Origin: Camelus bactrianus
Lineage: Eukaryota > Chordata > Mammalia > Artiodactyla > Camelidae
Assembly (NCBI RefSeq): GCF_048773025.1
Contig: NC_133546.1
Span: 14,526,001 to 14,590,000 of the forward strand
Direction: 5' to 3'
DNA length: 64,000 nt
Shown here: positions 23,342 to 36,934 of the stretch, piece after piece
How the letters are laid out: each line of letters begins with the position of its first letter
Position numbering within the stretch: position 1 is the first letter of the stretch
Position numbers and translations under genes: made by a program
The notes under the pieces: generated by a model
What the model saw: only the letters and a program-made list of their open reading frames with translations
What the model was told of the DNA's origin: nothing
Database searches by the model: none

Positions 23342-23960
23342 GCTCACTCAGGCATGGGGTTGCCTGTGTCTGGGGCTAGTTTGTTCTGATGAAGTAATGA
23401 ATGACTCACGTTCACTTCCCCAGTGAAATGCAGACTTCACTGCTTTCAGTGCTTTCTTTCAGTTGCCAAGAGAAGATTTGGCCTCTTCTGTGATTTCGCA
23501 CTTGCATCCGTGTCTCAGCATGCCAGCTCTCCTTCTGGGGTTGATGAAGAAAATATTTCACTAAGTACAAAGTCACGGCATCCCCATCAGAGCCGTCGGG
23601 ATGCTGGCAGAGGTAAGGAGCGTGGAGGTCCACGTCAACCTGGGGGGTGGTGGCTGCCTCTGAGTCCTGATGGCAGTGATAGTCACTGGTGAGAGGGGTG
23701 AAGGGGGCTGAGAGCAGGCAGCAGAGGAGCGTGGGGTGGAACAGGACAGGGGAGCACGTCTTGGGGCAGTTCCAGGAGTGCAGACACCACTGAAGCAAGA
23801 AACGGATGCAGTCTCTCTACGCGGAGCATTTGACCAAACCATGGTGATTCTCCCTTTATACCACAGACTTTTACTTCTACTCTATATGATGCTGAAAATA
23901 CTGTTAGAACTGAAAACACAATACTATGGATTCTCAAAGAACCAGTAAAATGAAACTTCC
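23342..23960. other. Intergenic, no feature recognised
   Basis: GC-rich patch at 23560-23800. Overlapping frames on both strands without recognisable product. Confidence 0.4.
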
Positions 23961-24440
23961 TGTGCCATGTATATTATTTATTGCTGCACAGCAAATGATG
24001 CTGACAAACTTAGCGGCTTAAAATAAATATAAACATTTAATGTCTCACATAGATTCTGGAGGTCAGGATTTGCAGAGCAGCTTGGCAGGGCTGACCCAGA
24101 TCCAGTCTCTCATGAATTAGAGTTGGGGCTGCAGTCATCTGAAGGTTTGACTGGGGACAGAGCATCTGCTTCAAGATGGGTCACTCACGTGGCTGTCAGG
24201 TTGGGCTGGTGCTGGCCGTCCAGGAGGTCTGAATTCTGCCATATGGATCTCTCCACAGCATGGCTCAGGTCCTCACAACCCAGAAACTGGTTTTCCCTAG
24301 GGCAAGGAATCCAGTTGATTGGTGGAAGGTAGAAGCCACAATGTCTTTTATAATTTAGCATTGGAAGTCACACCCTGTCTCTCCTGCTATATCCGACTGT
24401 TTAAACAGGATTGCTCCCCTATTTACTGTGGGAGGGGACC
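23961..24440. mobile_element. Ancient interspersed repeat, family not assigned
   Basis: 'ttattgctgcacagcaaatgatgctgacaaacttagcggcttaaaataa', 'ctggggtcaggatttgcagagcagcttggc'-like and 'gctgcagtcatctgaaggtttgactggg' follow a common mammalian repeat pattern (possibly an old LTR). The element at 56979-57235 has a similar build. Family assignment needs a library search. Confidence 0.5.
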
Positions 24441-25195
24441 AGACAAAAGCATGAATGGCATGAGGGGAAGATCCCGGGGGCCATGTCAGGGAAAATGCAT
24501 GTCTACGTAAGAACATGGCAAACACAAATACATTCTTGGGGAAAATGATAACTGAAATCCTCAGAAAATCCAATTGTTTTCACGTTTCAAATCCATCCTG
24601 CATCTGAACCAGAAATGCTTGTGGCAGAAGTGACAGAACTCCACTTTCCTTTCAACCTTCAGTCCATCCCTGAGAGATGAGGACTAAAGGCTGCAGAAAA
24701 GGCTCAAAGGGGAGACCTGCAGGAAAGAAGAGAGGAAGGAACACTATTCTCTTCTCTTGCAACTGATTGGAACGTATATTACCACCTGCTTGAAAAGTGC
24801 CACCAGGATAAAAGACTGCTCTTAATCAATAAATCAAAGGTAAGAAATAATTGAAATCCAGTGAAATTCAGTTCTACTATAAAGACCAAAGGGGCAGTTT
24901 GCTAACATGACACAGATGAGAAGGGATAGCATCAAACTCAGAGAAACGAGCGCAGATAGAAGAATGAAGGAAAAACGATTTGATGTTAACAAAGTCACTT
25001 TCACACAATGTGACTGGGAATCCTAAGTCATGGTGGCCAGTGTGAGAACAGGTAACATTAGTATCGTTTGTTAAGTAGCAAAGCATTCAGGGAAACTTTC
25101 CTTTCACTTAATTGCAATTAAGATTTATAACCCAAGGGTTGTGTGTGTGCACTGTGCTCATTGCTTGCAGAAGAGATTTGGAGACAAAGAAAAAC
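24441..25195. other. Intergenic, no feature recognised
   Basis: No gene or named repeat seen. Confidence 0.4.
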
Positions 25196-25610
25196 ATGCC
25201 CCCAGTGCTCAGGGAGCTATTCTTTAGAGAGAGAAATAGACACGTACCAATAAGTGACCCATGAGTTCCTACAGGGAAGTACAGGCAAAGGACTATGGGA
25301 GTGCTGAATATAGATGATTTAAGGAGGGGTTCCCAGAAGAGGTGGCAAATGAATGGGGCATTGTAGGATGCACAGGTTGTTGATAGGCAGAGCCAAGGGG
25401 GAAAGAGAATGGGCAATAGAGCAACACTAATGAAAGATCTGGAACAATGAAACAGAGGTTGGCAAATGCAGGATTTATCTGGAGAACAGAAACAATCTAC
25501 ACTGTAACTAGAGTGAAGGGTTGACATGGTCAGTAGTGGATGGTTGTCCTTGATGGGAGAAGAGATGGAGAGAGTACACTGGGACTAGGACTGGAAGGGT
25601 CATTGCTATT
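25195..25610 (-). mobile_element. L2 LINE, internal 3' part, minus strand
   Basis: 'cagtgctcagggagctattctttagagagagaaatagac' and 'ggaggggttcccagaagaggtggcaaatg' fit reversed L2 sequence. Diverged. Confidence 0.65.
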
Positions 25611-25617
25611 AATTTAC

Positions 25618-25830
25618 TTGAAAGCAATGGAAACCATATTACTAAGGTTCAAATCCTAGCTTTGCCACTTACCAGCTATGTGAACTTGAACAAGTTCCTT
25701 AAAATCTCTGTTCCTCAATTTCTTCATTGGAAACAGGGCATGATAATAGTATGTAATTCATAGGTTAAAAGAGTAAATGACTACATATACATAAAGCAGA
25801 AGAACGGTGCCTGGAACAGTGTTTTATCTT
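25618..25830 (+). mobile_element. MIR SINE
   Basis: 'ggttcaaatcctagctttgccacttaccagctatgtgaacttgaacaagttcctt', '...tcctcaatttcttcattgg', ending 'gaacggtgcctggaacagtg'. Full-length MIR. Confidence 0.92.
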
Positions 25831-26420
25831 CATCATCATCGTCATTGTCATCATTTGTTTAGGGAGAGAACTATGGCAGTTCTGTGAATGGCAAGTGGGG
25901 GTAGGTCTGTGCAACGTTGTGAAAGTAGACTGGAAAGGACTAATGATCAGTCAGATGTGAAATTATGAAGTTATGAGTCCAAATATGTGCTAAGTTTACA
26001 CTCCCAGGTGAACTAAGAGGCTGGAGAGTGTGTGGTCATGATAAGCAAAGCTAAACTGAAGAAACAAATTAAACCCTCCAAATCCCAGACCCAATAAAGT
26101 AATGAATTATTTCTCACATGGGACATACCCTACATTGGCTGGGGGGAGGTTCTGTTCTGCTCAGTCTCCCAGGGACCTGATGGAAACCCCACCATACTGG
26201 AGCTCCCCTCTGGAACAATAGCCTCCTTGGTCACTGGGACAGGGCTAAGGCTGTAGATGCCCACAGACCAGAGCTAGCGCACAGCCCCACCTGACGGCAG
26301 GTGGACAGCTCTTCCAGGGGGAATTACATGGATATTAAATGCGCAGGAAATGCCTCTGCTGCAGAATGAATGGCTTTGAACAGAAAAATAACAAATTTGG
26401 CTTTGGATGTGGTATTAGGT
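25831..26420. other. Intergenic, no feature recognised
   Basis: Short imperfect ATC/GTC triplet patch at 25829-25856. Otherwise nothing recognised. Confidence 0.4.
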
Positions 26421-26421
26421 T

Positions 26422-26812
26422 GCAAGGGCTGCATAAGAGATTACCAAAGATTGGATGGCTTAAGCAATAGAAATTTATTTTCTCACAGTTACAGAGGCTA
26501 GAAGTCCAAGATTAAGGTGTCGGTAGGTTTGGTTTTCCCTGAGGCCTTTCTCCTTGGCTTATAGACAACTGCCTTCTCACTGGTTCTCACATGGCCTTTC
26601 TTCTGTACCCAGCCCTGGTGTCTCTTTGTGCATCCAAACTTCCTCTTAAAAGGACACCAGTCAGGTTGGATAAAAGCTAAGCCTAATGGCCTCATTTTAA
26701 TTTATTCACCTCTTTAAAGTTTCTATCTCCAGAGAGTCATATTTGGAGGTACTGAGGATTAGGGCTTCAACATATGAATTTTAGGGGACACAATTCAGCT
26801 CATAGTAGATAT
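26422..26812 (-). mobile_element. MaLR/MLT-type LTR, minus strand
   Basis: LTR fossil in reverse orientation: 'atagaaatttattttctcacagtta', 'aggctagaagtccaagattaaggtgtcgg', 'aggacaccagtcaggttgga', 'gaggattagggcttcaacatatgaattttaggggacacaattcagc'. Old; no internal region seen. Confidence 0.87.
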
Positions 26813-28394
26813 GTTCAGTTTGACCTATCTGAAGGAATTACCTAAAGTTTGTCTTAAGAATAAATTATTTTTGTTAGATTTTGGAAAGTTTTACCCTAAG
26901 TCAAATGAGTCCATTCACTCTAAGAAACAGTGAGCATGCTTGTTATTTCTGTTCAGTTTTTGACAGAACCAACAAGTTAAACATCCTAAACATGAAACAA
27001 AAGGAAAAATTCCTCTTTTGTAAAGAAAGAAAAAAACCTGACCTCTGGAATATACAAATGTTAGCAAAGAATGGAACCATTCATAGCTGCGAAATGAATA
27101 ATGGATTTAGCCTGGCATTCATTAAAAAAATGGAGGCCTCAGTAATGATCCTAATTAAAATAAAATTAATCTCAACGTCATGCAGTAAACACTGACAGAA
27201 GGCAACATGTCCACGATTATCTCCTTACAGCTTTCATTAGCGTATGATTAGAAGCTATCATTTGCCATGTCTCAGTCTACATGCTGCCAACATTCAAAAG
27301 AACAGTTTAAAATTCAATCCTGCAAAGTAAGCTAAAGACAGGCAGATGACTGAATTTTTCTCTTTGTACCCATGTCTCATCACCACAGAAAAAAATAGCC
27401 AGTGACTAGAATTACAGTAAAAAGTGCTTTATGAACTTTCAGTGAAACTCCAATCAGGTCAAATATGTTCTCACCATACTACTTTATGAAAACCAAACAA
27501 ACAAATACACTGGATATGTTGTGAGCTACAGTTCTAAAATACAGGGTGGTTCCTTCATAGATTTTTTTCCCCATGATCGGCTCCTCCGGGTGTTGTAAAA
27601 TCTTCTCTAACAGTTCCATCTCTGCCCCATACAATTCAGCACTTGCTTCCTTGACCTTGTACTAATGGTCCATGCATATACATTGCCTCCTGCATTTTGA
27701 GAGGGGTATATGTCACATGTTTTAAGTCACAGTGCCCTGTGAGACTGAACAGAGCTGGCCCTAGGGAAATCCTCATTACTACAACATTAGGGGATAGGTT
27801 ATATGTTATAAAGTACAGGGCTATTCTAGGTCAGTGGTTTTTAAACTTTCAAACAATGTGTTCCAAAATCCACTCTAAATTTTCCCTCCTCTCCAGAGTT
27901 TGACAAAAACCATCTTTTTTTCCCTCCCTAACCAGGGAGACAGGAACTCAAGGCTGGGTTATGAATTAGGAAGGTCCCTGATGGACAGTGGCTGCCTTCT
28001 TGGCATCCACCTTCCTGTGGTATTTGCGAAGAATGTTCTGTGTTGTAGGTCTAACATCATCCCCAGACCTCAAACCACCAAATACATAAATGTAGTCACA
28101 GCGGCAGCATGTCATAAACCCTTGTGGGAGATTAAGAACAATACTGAGTGTCCAAGAGCCCACCCCCCAGAAGATACAGGTGGATAAACCACGGCAGCAA
28201 AGAGGAGCAGGAATCCTATCACACTTACTGTTGGACTTAGAGCACAAGCAAGAGCAATTATCTTAATTGACAGAAAAAACTCAGGTCCCACCTAGACAAT
28301 TTCATTATTTTGTTGGTTGAGAATCACCAGACCATATGACTCCTCATGTCATCCCCTAGTCTCTGGGCAGTCAGTAAATTCTTCTCAGTGGATT
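26813..28394. other. Intergenic, no feature recognised
   Basis: AT-rich. A 104-codon frame at 26881-27195 has no recognisable domain. Around 27830 'gtcagtggtttttaaac' hints at an old hAT end, too short to call. Confidence 0.4.
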
Positions 28395-28830
28395 GGCAAA
28401 CGAGAAGACCAAAGGCAGGGAGATGAGGTAAGAGGCCATCTGTGGCTACAATCCAAGCAGGAGGACATGAAGCCCTGAACGATTCTACCCCAATGAACAG
28501 AAAAGAGAGGACAGACTTGAAGTTTAGAAGGCGGTAGAGTTGATAGGATTTCACAGCTGGCTGACACAGGGAGGAAAGTGGGGAGTGAAATGGCTCCCTC
28601 CCAGTTTTCTGACTCTGTGGGTTCCGTTTATAAGTCCGAGAAGGGAAGAGGGGAAGATTCTGGTGTCGATTTCTGTCTTGAATAGGTTATACTGGAAATC
28701 CATAGTGGAATCTTCTAAAAGGTAATAAAGTTAATGGACTCTCAGTTCAGAAGAGAGGCCGAGATGGAACTTCAGAGTTGGGAACTGTATAGATACCCAG
28801 GGTATGGATAGGATCTCTTGGGAAGAATAC
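28395..28830 (-). mobile_element. L2 LINE, internal part, minus strand
   Basis: Order of blocks fits reversed L2: 'aggcggtagagttgataggatttcacagctggctgac', 'ggaaagtggggagtgaaatggctccctcccagttttctgactctg', 'ggactctcagttcagaagagaggcc'. Strongly diverged. Confidence 0.6.
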
Positions 28831-30254
28831 ATACCTTGCAAAGCACCATCATTGGACGGCATTCAAAAGTGAGACCTGCTGGTAAATCTTCACACAACTG
28901 GAACTTTGTATCCTTTTTCCTAGCTTTGAGCAGATTAACTGAGAAGAACATGCTCTACTAAGATCCCTACTGAGAAAAATCCAAAACCAAGGCTGAAGCC
29001 AGTGTCTAGGTATTGTCATTCTCTATCTTGCTGACCAGAATACTGTCCCCCAAAATAATGCTGTGTGGTGTCACTGCTTCCCCATCTGAATCGGACATCT
29101 CTCGTTTACCATTTTGGATTCCCTCAGCCTCACCTACATTTTATTTCAGCCTCCACTGGGGAACCAGCTCTGGGACAGCTCAGTCAGTTTCACCTACACC
29201 TCAAGGCTCTCATCACTCAAACCAAAACCTCTTTGTTGACATTATAGGGTGGGATGCCTCAGGAACCGACTTGGTGCCTGCGCATTTCCAACCTGCAAGA
29301 TGAATAAGTTAACACCTTACAGGACAAACCTATGATCTGCAGAGAACAGCAGTGGGTGCATAGTCCTTTCTCCTTTCTTCCCCTGATGGACAGTCCTGAG
29401 ATGCATTACATATGGCTCCTCAGGTGGTCCCAGTGAACCAGTGGCCACTGCTGCCGGCAACTCAGTAACACAACCTTCCTTCCTTCCCTGGGATCACACT
29501 CCCCAGTAAGATCCTCATACACAAGCCTTTTATTTAGCCTCTGCTTTCTGCAGAACCCAAGGTAAAACACAACGGAAATGAGCAAGTGAAGAAATAAAAC
29601 TATCCATCTGCTTTTAAATATTCAACTATGTGGAAAAAGGAAAGAAGATGACATACTTTTGGAACTAAGTACTACCAGCCCATTCTGAAAACTGGTTTTT
29701 ATAATCTAGGTCAAATTACTTCCAGCAGAGTCAACAGCATGGTTTATTTTAGATTTTATATCCTGACATTCATGATTTCAAAATGTATTTATCAGGAAGT
29801 CAATTCAACACATATTGCCTAATGACCCCGTTTATAGAATGTTCAGATACTTCCAGTCATTTTCAGGAATTTGCTCATCCAGCATTTCAACCGCTGTTCA
29901 TTGGTACAGTCAGTACACACTCCTTTTCCTTCACCTTCTGTCTTGTGCACAATAATCATCTATTCTTTATTTTTCTTTCTCTGTCAATTTCTTCTCTCCT
30001 CTGACTGGTCATACTAAGAGCTAGCAGCTGCCACAAAGTCCCTGAAAATAGGATCCAGGGAATCACATATTTTGGGGGCCCACCTATGAGGCTCCAGCCA
30101 CTACCCCTTTGGGAAAGAAGCAGGTAAGGTGGGAACCCAGGAACAGAGAGGTCAACCACCAGCCCACCATGGGCTGGGCCCTGACCTGCCTGAGGAAGCA
30201 CAGAGAGGACTTCCAGGCAGAGGGAGACATGTCAAGACCCTTTGGTGACAGAAA
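28831..30254. other. Intergenic, no feature recognised
   Basis: No gene or repeat that I can name. Short frames only. Confidence 0.4.
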
Positions 30255-30372
30255 GGCCACATTCACTTATTTGACAGGTGGTTACTGTGTACCTACTCCA
30301 TGCTAGAGGACACATCACTGAACAAGACAGGAAACTTTCTGCCTTCGTAGATCCTACCATTGAATGAGGCCA
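30255..30372 (-). mobile_element. L2 LINE 3' end, minus strand
   Basis: 'ttcacttatttgacaggtggttactgtgtacctactccatgctag...cactgaacaagacaggaaactttctgcctt' matches the reversed L2 terminus. Confidence 0.8.
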
Positions 30373-31944
30373 CAAGATGCTGCTTGCCACAGTCAAGACC
30401 CCCAAGAGGAAACAAGACCCACGGATGATGACCCCCATGGCTGTTGCAGAATTCAGCTTCTTGCCCTCTGCCCTCAGGTCTCGCCCTCCACCCACTGGCC
30501 ACACTAGTCAGCTCTGTCTGAGGCCACTCAGCCCACCCATGCAAAGATGCAACTTGGCTCAAAGGTAACATCCTGATGGAGAGCTGTTGCCTCATCCTTG
30601 TGCGTGGCTACAGCTCCCCCATCGAGCCCCTCACCTGGTCTCCTCTCTTGTAGGTGTTGTCCCAGGATGAGAGAAGCCCCTGCAGCCCTGCTTCTGACCC
30701 CTGCAGAGATCGGTGTCCGAATCCAGGAAACTGCTGAGTCCCACGAGTCCTGCCCCATCCATTGGCCATGGTCCTGCCCCTTTAAATCAATGACCTTCAG
30801 AATTCTTTGATCCTGATTCACAGAAACATATATAACATATTGTCAAAGAAACTTTTCATCAATCTAATTCTGAACACATTTCAAAGTTGTTTTTACAATC
30901 CTGCTGCAAAGGAAAGGCCTCCAGGAGCCCACTCAAAGATTTGTGGTGGGAACATTTTATAGAAAAAGAAGATGGTTACTATTAGACTAACTACTAAGAG
31001 AAAATAAATCTTTGGGAAAAGGTCACTAGACTCTTGACTGATACTGACAGTCAACTGGGTAAGTAGGTAACCAGTTTCCTTGAGCAAATCTTAATCCCAT
31101 TAAGTTCATCAGAAAACCATAGCAGTGTTCCATCAGGACTGCTAATTTCTTCCCAGAAGGAGGTTGTGAATTCCATCATATTCAAGGTTTTATCCTGAAA
31201 TTTGAGACAATTTTCCCTTTACAGTTGCAACCCAGAAAGCACAGGCATGTATCATTGAAATGGAAGTCCTAAGATATGTTTCTTACTCTTCCCAAGTCTA
31301 AAGAATTTGAGTTTTCCTTTTATTTTCTATTTCCTAAAAAAAAACCCAGCATTTTTGTCTTTACTATATACTGATAGTTCCCAGTCTGCAATATGAAAAA
31401 CACTGCTGTGGACTATTCTGTTTGTGTGCCAAGGGGAAAGATAATGCCAGAGACTCTGCCTTACAATGTTGTGATTTACTTACAAGAAAGATGCCATTCA
31501 AAATTATCATCATTCTTTACACTTGAAATGTTTGATGTTCCGTTATTACTCATCAAGGTCCAAATGCTTTCCAGGAAATACATCTGAAAGTTTATAATAG
31601 GAACCAACATTAAAAGGTAAGAAAGTTCATAGCAGCTTTACTTATAAAAGCTAGAAGCCAGAAACAGCCCAAATACATTGAGACTCAAAAAGATCAAGAG
31701 GTTTTTCAAAGGTATACAAATAATTCATGACTAAGCCAGACTAGAACTCAGATCACCTGAATCCAAATCAAAGAATCCTTCTGCAACCATCAGCCATGTC
31801 TCCTTCACGCAAGGATTAAAGGAAAACCCTAGGAAAACTCTCACTGCCATCTCCCTCTGACTCCCCCTGAACTTACACAGAGGAATGACTGCTGAGTGAT
31901 AGTTAACTGGTAACTTTAAATAAAGCTACCACATATTCCATGTA
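30373..31944. other. Intergenic, no feature recognised
   Basis: 30400-30800 is GC-richer with overlapping frames on both strands and no recognisable product. 30800-31900 is AT-rich. No repeat named. Confidence 0.4.
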
Positions 31945-32165
31945 TATTGCACGCAAGCAATGTGTTCCCCATTGTCACAACTGGTTGACTCCTCTCAACA
32001 AACTCATGGTAAGTGTATCTGTCCCCGCTTTGCGGGTAAAGTAACTGAGACTTAGAGAGATTCAGTAACTTGCCCAAGGTCATATGGCAGGTAAGTGGAA
32101 GGCCTGACTAATTCAAACCAAAGTCTGTCTGGCTCCAAAGTCTGTGAATTTAAACAATAACACTC
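31945..32165 (-). mobile_element. MIR SINE, minus strand
   Basis: 'tgcgggtaaagtaactgagacttagagagattcagtaacttgcccaaggtcatatggcaggtaagtgg' is the reversed MIR core, with flanking diverged arms. Confidence 0.88.
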
Positions 32166-34595
32166 CTGCCTCCTCTACCAGGTTTTAACAGAAAGCATTC
32201 TTCCTTAAACGCATGCAACCACATCCCATCTCAGACCTGCTTGTTGCTTCAGCCAGTGGGCAGAAGGGTCACCCGGTAGTTCTGTAGTGTTTGGATCCCA
32301 AGAAAAGAAATCCCTCACGATGCACCACGAAGATGCTGAGGGGTGTGGGAGGAACAGAGAACTTAGAAAGGCAAGGCTCTTGTCATCATTTAAATAAACC
32401 CAGACCCATTTATTTGGGCAAAGTTAGAGAAAAAACATATTTCCACGTTCCCATACAAGCAGAACCGACTAAAATGTTAAATGCAAATTTTACCTTCATG
32501 AAAGAACATTTGTGTGTTGAGAAAGTAACCTACATTTCAGGACCAAGTGTCAAGGTAGGTTTTTTCAGTTTGCAGCTCAAATGTCATTTATCTGCCTCCT
32601 GCAGTTACACCCAAATCAAGGTTGAGGCCGCCCTACAGCTCTCTGTGACATGTTGGTGAGAAAGAGACAAGCCCTGGACCACCAGGAGCTGGCCTGACAC
32701 CCACAGCAAGGCCCTTCCTGATGTTTTTCTGTTGAATAAAAATAATTTTGCAGAACATCAATGCTAGGTGTGACCAGGATGGATCAAGAGAAAACAAGGC
32801 TCTCTCATAATCATATCTGAACACAAACAAACATGAGAACATCGCTTGAACAAAAGGGCCAACATCTCCCTGTCCTAGTTAATATGAAGGGAAGCTGTTT
32901 CTTTACCAATCACAGCTCTAGGCTCCTGCGTTCTTCCTGCCTTCTAGGTAAGAATTATTAAGATACCCAACCATAGAATTTCCCCCACTTCCTGACAGCA
33001 TCCATTGCAAAGCAAAACCATCCTTCCTCTAGCCCTCCCCAGTAGCACCAAACACAAGCCCAAATCCTATCAGTTCTTTCTCACACCCCATTGTGGGTGT
33101 CCTCCCCCACTGCAATGAGTAAAAATTCCCATCTCTTCAAATATAGGTGAGTTCCTGATGGATTTTGGCCAAAGAGTGATGTCACTGGCTACTTGCCATC
33201 CCACGTCATTGAGAAGTATCATAAATTTAGAAAACCAGAGGAAACACATTTCATAATTCATAAATCAATTAATCCTTCTTGAAAGATCAGGACTTCTGTG
33301 TAACTACATTATAAACCAATGTCAAAGGGTGTGAGTGGAAAGGTAAGTGCTTTTACCTGTGAACACAGATTTTAATGTGCACTTAAATAGGTACATTATT
33401 TAATGCTTAACATAAGATGAAGGGCAAGGGGGCTGATGAAAAGTGTTCACACCTAGGGGTCAGACCCACGGAGAGGCATGCAGAGGCCCTGCCCCAGCAA
33501 ACGGAAAAAAGGAAAATGTTAAGTTCCCCACTATTCCAGGCATGAACTCAGCAGGAGCGGATGAACCAATGGAGGTTACATTCTCAGCAGGTGAGACAGA
33601 AAACCAAGAAGCAAACAAATAAACAGAATAATTTCAAACAAGAAAGGTGAATGAGACTAGGGAGTAATGAAAGAGAGTCTCCCTTCTATGGAGTAAGCTT
33701 GTAAGAGGTCAGTTCTAAGTAGCTGAAGGGTTATCAAAAGATGATGATCTGTATCTTTTCCCTATGATGCACAGATAACTGGCCAGATGCCACCAAATGT
33801 CTGGGAATTTCTGTGAAGGATCAGCCACATGTTTTAAAGCCGTGGCTTATCACGTGGCTACTTTGAGCTGGTTGTCGACTGGGAACTCTACTGGCGCCAT
33901 CAGCCAGGGACCCAGAGTGGTTGACCACAGCTTTAAATATACATGTGGACGACCCTTCCTCAAAAGGAGCGTGGGTGCTGATGTGCTGAACTGCCATAAG
34001 ATGCACAAATCCTCAACTGCTAGATAACACTACTTTATTGTAGCTACAGGATTGCTCACCTGGGGTGGGGGTGGGGGAACAACACTTAGGAACATGCATG
34101 ATTTGGTCATGACGATCTGGGATTGTATCTTTCCATACATTTGCTCCAAATCACTTAGTTCTTCAGAATTCCTCAGCCTGGAAGGTTAGTATGATGGGGA
34201 GGCAAAGCCACCATCCCAAGAACAGTGACCATCTGTGTCTGTTTAAAGGATACGTGCCGCCAGGCCATTCTCTGAAGCTTAATGTGCAAACTCTCCACAA
34301 ACGAGGTTGTTCAGCTTCCAAATGGTAATAGAGGGAAGCATGAGCTGAGCTAGCAGGATTCAGAGCAAATCACAACTGAGAAGCTATTGATGGGGTTGGA
34401 AGTGTTCATCATTCACCATCACACAGAGTTGCCTGGCAACGTCCTTGACTTTTATAACTTCTTTCTCACTCATAGTTCTTTTCCCATCAGCCACAGCCAC
34501 TTGCAGCCTGAATCAGGTTAATGCTGCCTGGCTCCACTGATAATCACCCCCACAACGCCATCATTTCCAGTAAGCAGGAGAGGGGCTTTGCAGTC
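32166..34595. other. Intergenic, unique-looking
   Basis: About 2.4 kb without a gene. A 122-codon frame (32291-32659) has no recognisable domain. No repeat named with confidence. Confidence 0.4.
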
Positions 34596-34599
34596 ACCC

Positions 34600-35165
34600 T
34601 AGACCAGATCGTTACCCACAGTCTGCACGCTACTCCTTCCAGCCACCTTTCGACAAGTCCAGGACTTCCAATGACTCCCCAGTGACCATAAAGGAATTCA
34701 GGCACCTCCACATCTTGGTTCTGAACTTCCTTCCAACACGGGTTTCTTCCGGCCAACATCAGGCCTCCTTTATTCCGGGCTTTCTCCTCTTCCTGAGCCC
34801 TGCACGGCCTCATTCTGTGCCTTGGTCCTTGCTAGTCTCCCCCCACCCCCAAGGATGTCCCTCAACCTGGACAACAAGACCAAATCCCACCCACCATTCA
34901 TCAAGTCCTAGTTCTCGGGCTTCCTTCCCCCAAGGCTTTCTTGTACTGTCCCAGCTGAGACAGATCTCACCACCTCTGAGCCCCACGGCACTGGCTCTGG
35001 GTTTCCATTTTCCACTTATCACCATCTACCTATATTACCCAATTCAGCTCACCTGGCAGACCCTGGGTTCCCCAAGTCTAGTTCACGTATGCTTCATCCA
35101 TAGCAAACAATGCAGTTCCTTGTCATGGCAGAGTATTTAACAAATATTTATTGCATAAATGAAAG
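34600..35165 (+). mobile_element. L2 LINE, 3' portion
   Basis: Pyrimidine-rich L2 with 'cttccaatgactccccagtgaccataaaggaattcag', 'caaggctttcttgtactgtcccagctgag' and the 3' end 'gcagagtatttaacaaatatttattgcataaatgaa'. The 152-codon frame at 34682-35140 lies entirely inside it and is not a gene. Confidence 0.75.
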
Positions 35166-35899
35166 ACTTTAAAGTCACTGCATATAAGACATGTGATATT
35201 GGAGGAATGTATATGTGTTCTATTACTTCCTTCTTTGTTTTGCTTATTTATTTGTTGTTGCCCGCATTTTAAATTGAGCACCTCTGTCCCCAAAGCTCCA
35301 CTTTTAAAGTCCACTTGTTCCAAGAAATCTGTTTCCTCTTCTTCAGTTTTTTTCTCTAAATGTAAAATAACAATCTTTGACCAGAACAGACAAAAATACA
35401 AAGAACGAAAGAGCCACAGCTCAGGAAGAGGTGTGATTTTACCAGGGGCATGTCAGGATGCCATGAACTCTACTAACGGTTTACAAATGTGTTAAAGACC
35501 CTGGTAAGATTCATATCATCCCTAATGGGGTCTTCCTGCTGCTCAATGTCAGGAGTCTTTCTAAGACCCCAAATCACTCCCCACGTTTTAACCTCTTTAT
35601 CAGTTGAGGTGGCCAAGATCCAGGCTGCACCCTCTCCCGACAGCAGCCCCCTCCCACCCTGCTAGGGCTGTTCTCTCCCCCAATTTCCTAAGTCAACTCA
35701 ACCATCCCTCTGCTACCTCCCTCCTCATTTTGTTGCATTTTTGCAAGGAAGTAAGGACATAGAGCCTTTTTTTGTAAGTGCTCTCATGATGGGAAGGCAG
35801 GGAAAGCAGATCCCAGCTCAACAAACATAGCACATTTATAAGGATTCGAGAAGTTCTACAGTCATGGTTCCTGATCTTCAGGACTCAAGCTCCACACCT
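35166..35899. other. Intergenic, no feature recognised
   Basis: No gene or named repeat. Confidence 0.4.
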
Positions 35900-36052
35900 T
35901 TTTAAAAAATACTTATTTTATTTTTCTAAATTTCTTTTGTTTAATTTGGGGGGATATAATTAGGTTTGTTTACTTATTTTAATGGAGGTACTGGGGATTG
36001 AACCGTGCATGCTAAGCACATGCTCTACCACTGAGCTATTTCCTCTGCAGCT
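35900..36052 (-). mobile_element. Camelid tRNA-Ala-derived SINE, minus strand
   Basis: Reversed copy with T-rich tail, 'ggaggtactggggattgaacc' and 'gtgcatgctaagcacatgctctaccactgagctatttcctc'. About ten bases between the B box and the anticodon arm are missing compared with the other copies. Confidence 0.88.
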
Positions 36053-36930
36053 CAAGCTCCACTTCTGAGCTTGCACATAAGGCTTCCTCCTCCCATTACC
36101 CTCCTCCACCTTTCCATGAAAACCAGTGAGTCCTTCCTCCACAGCAGCCCCTGCTCCTAAGATAATAAAGCAGCACAGGTGTGACCCTCTCTATCAAGTG
36201 GGCGATCCTTTGTCCATTTCCACTCAAGGAAACATAATTAGAAATGCAGTCAAGATTTCCAGGTGGGGAAATTTGATTAGTTGTTAGAAATAATAACCCA
36301 ACTGTTACACAGCAGTTACAGAGAACAGTGGAATCTCCTTCTCCAGGCAGCTTTTAAAATGGGTAGAATTCCATCTGTCAGGAGCAATTAGGTATCTCTC
36401 TCCAAAGCCAGGGAAATAAAAGAACCACTTGTTCAAAGTCCTCCCACCCTACAGCAGCCACTATCTACATTGACAGTTTTCTTTTATTTATTTGAATATT
36501 CATTCCTTCTAACCCAAGGAAGTGTCTTCTTCATCACTAATTTGTCAGAACATGTGTCAAAGCCGTTGGGACTATACCAACAGAAACACCTTTAAGAAAC
36601 CAACGGTCACAAAGCAACCAATTCACTCTGGCAGAGGGGCCAGTGGGTGGGCTGTCAGTTACTGGGGAAACTGTTTTTTCACCTGGAAGGCTTCCCAGGG
36701 AAATCAGGAAACCAGGCAGAACAGCACAAAAGTGGGGCAGCTGCCACACCTGAGAATAGCAGGATCTACCTCATCACTTAAGCCACTTAAGAGTGGATTA
36801 AAGGCTCCACTTCCTGCCAGGTTGAAAAGAGAGAGGGGTTCTGTATGTAAGAGTCCATCTTCTCCCCTGTGAGCAAAGACTTGGGCGATGCTTTAGAGAA
36901 ATTAGCTGTAGGAACAATGCATTTTAAGGG
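36053..36930. other. Intergenic, no feature recognised
   Basis: No recognisable repeat. The 116-codon frame at 36522-36872 lacks any known domain. Confidence 0.4.
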
Positions 36931-36934
36931 GAGA

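Noticed and set aside
34240-34270. CTCF-like site (CCGCCAGGCC)
   Set aside because: Only part of the core matches and the flanking consensus is absent.
34682-35140. 152-codon frame, Pro/Ser-rich
   Set aside because: Entirely inside an L2 LINE fragment with biased pyrimidine composition.
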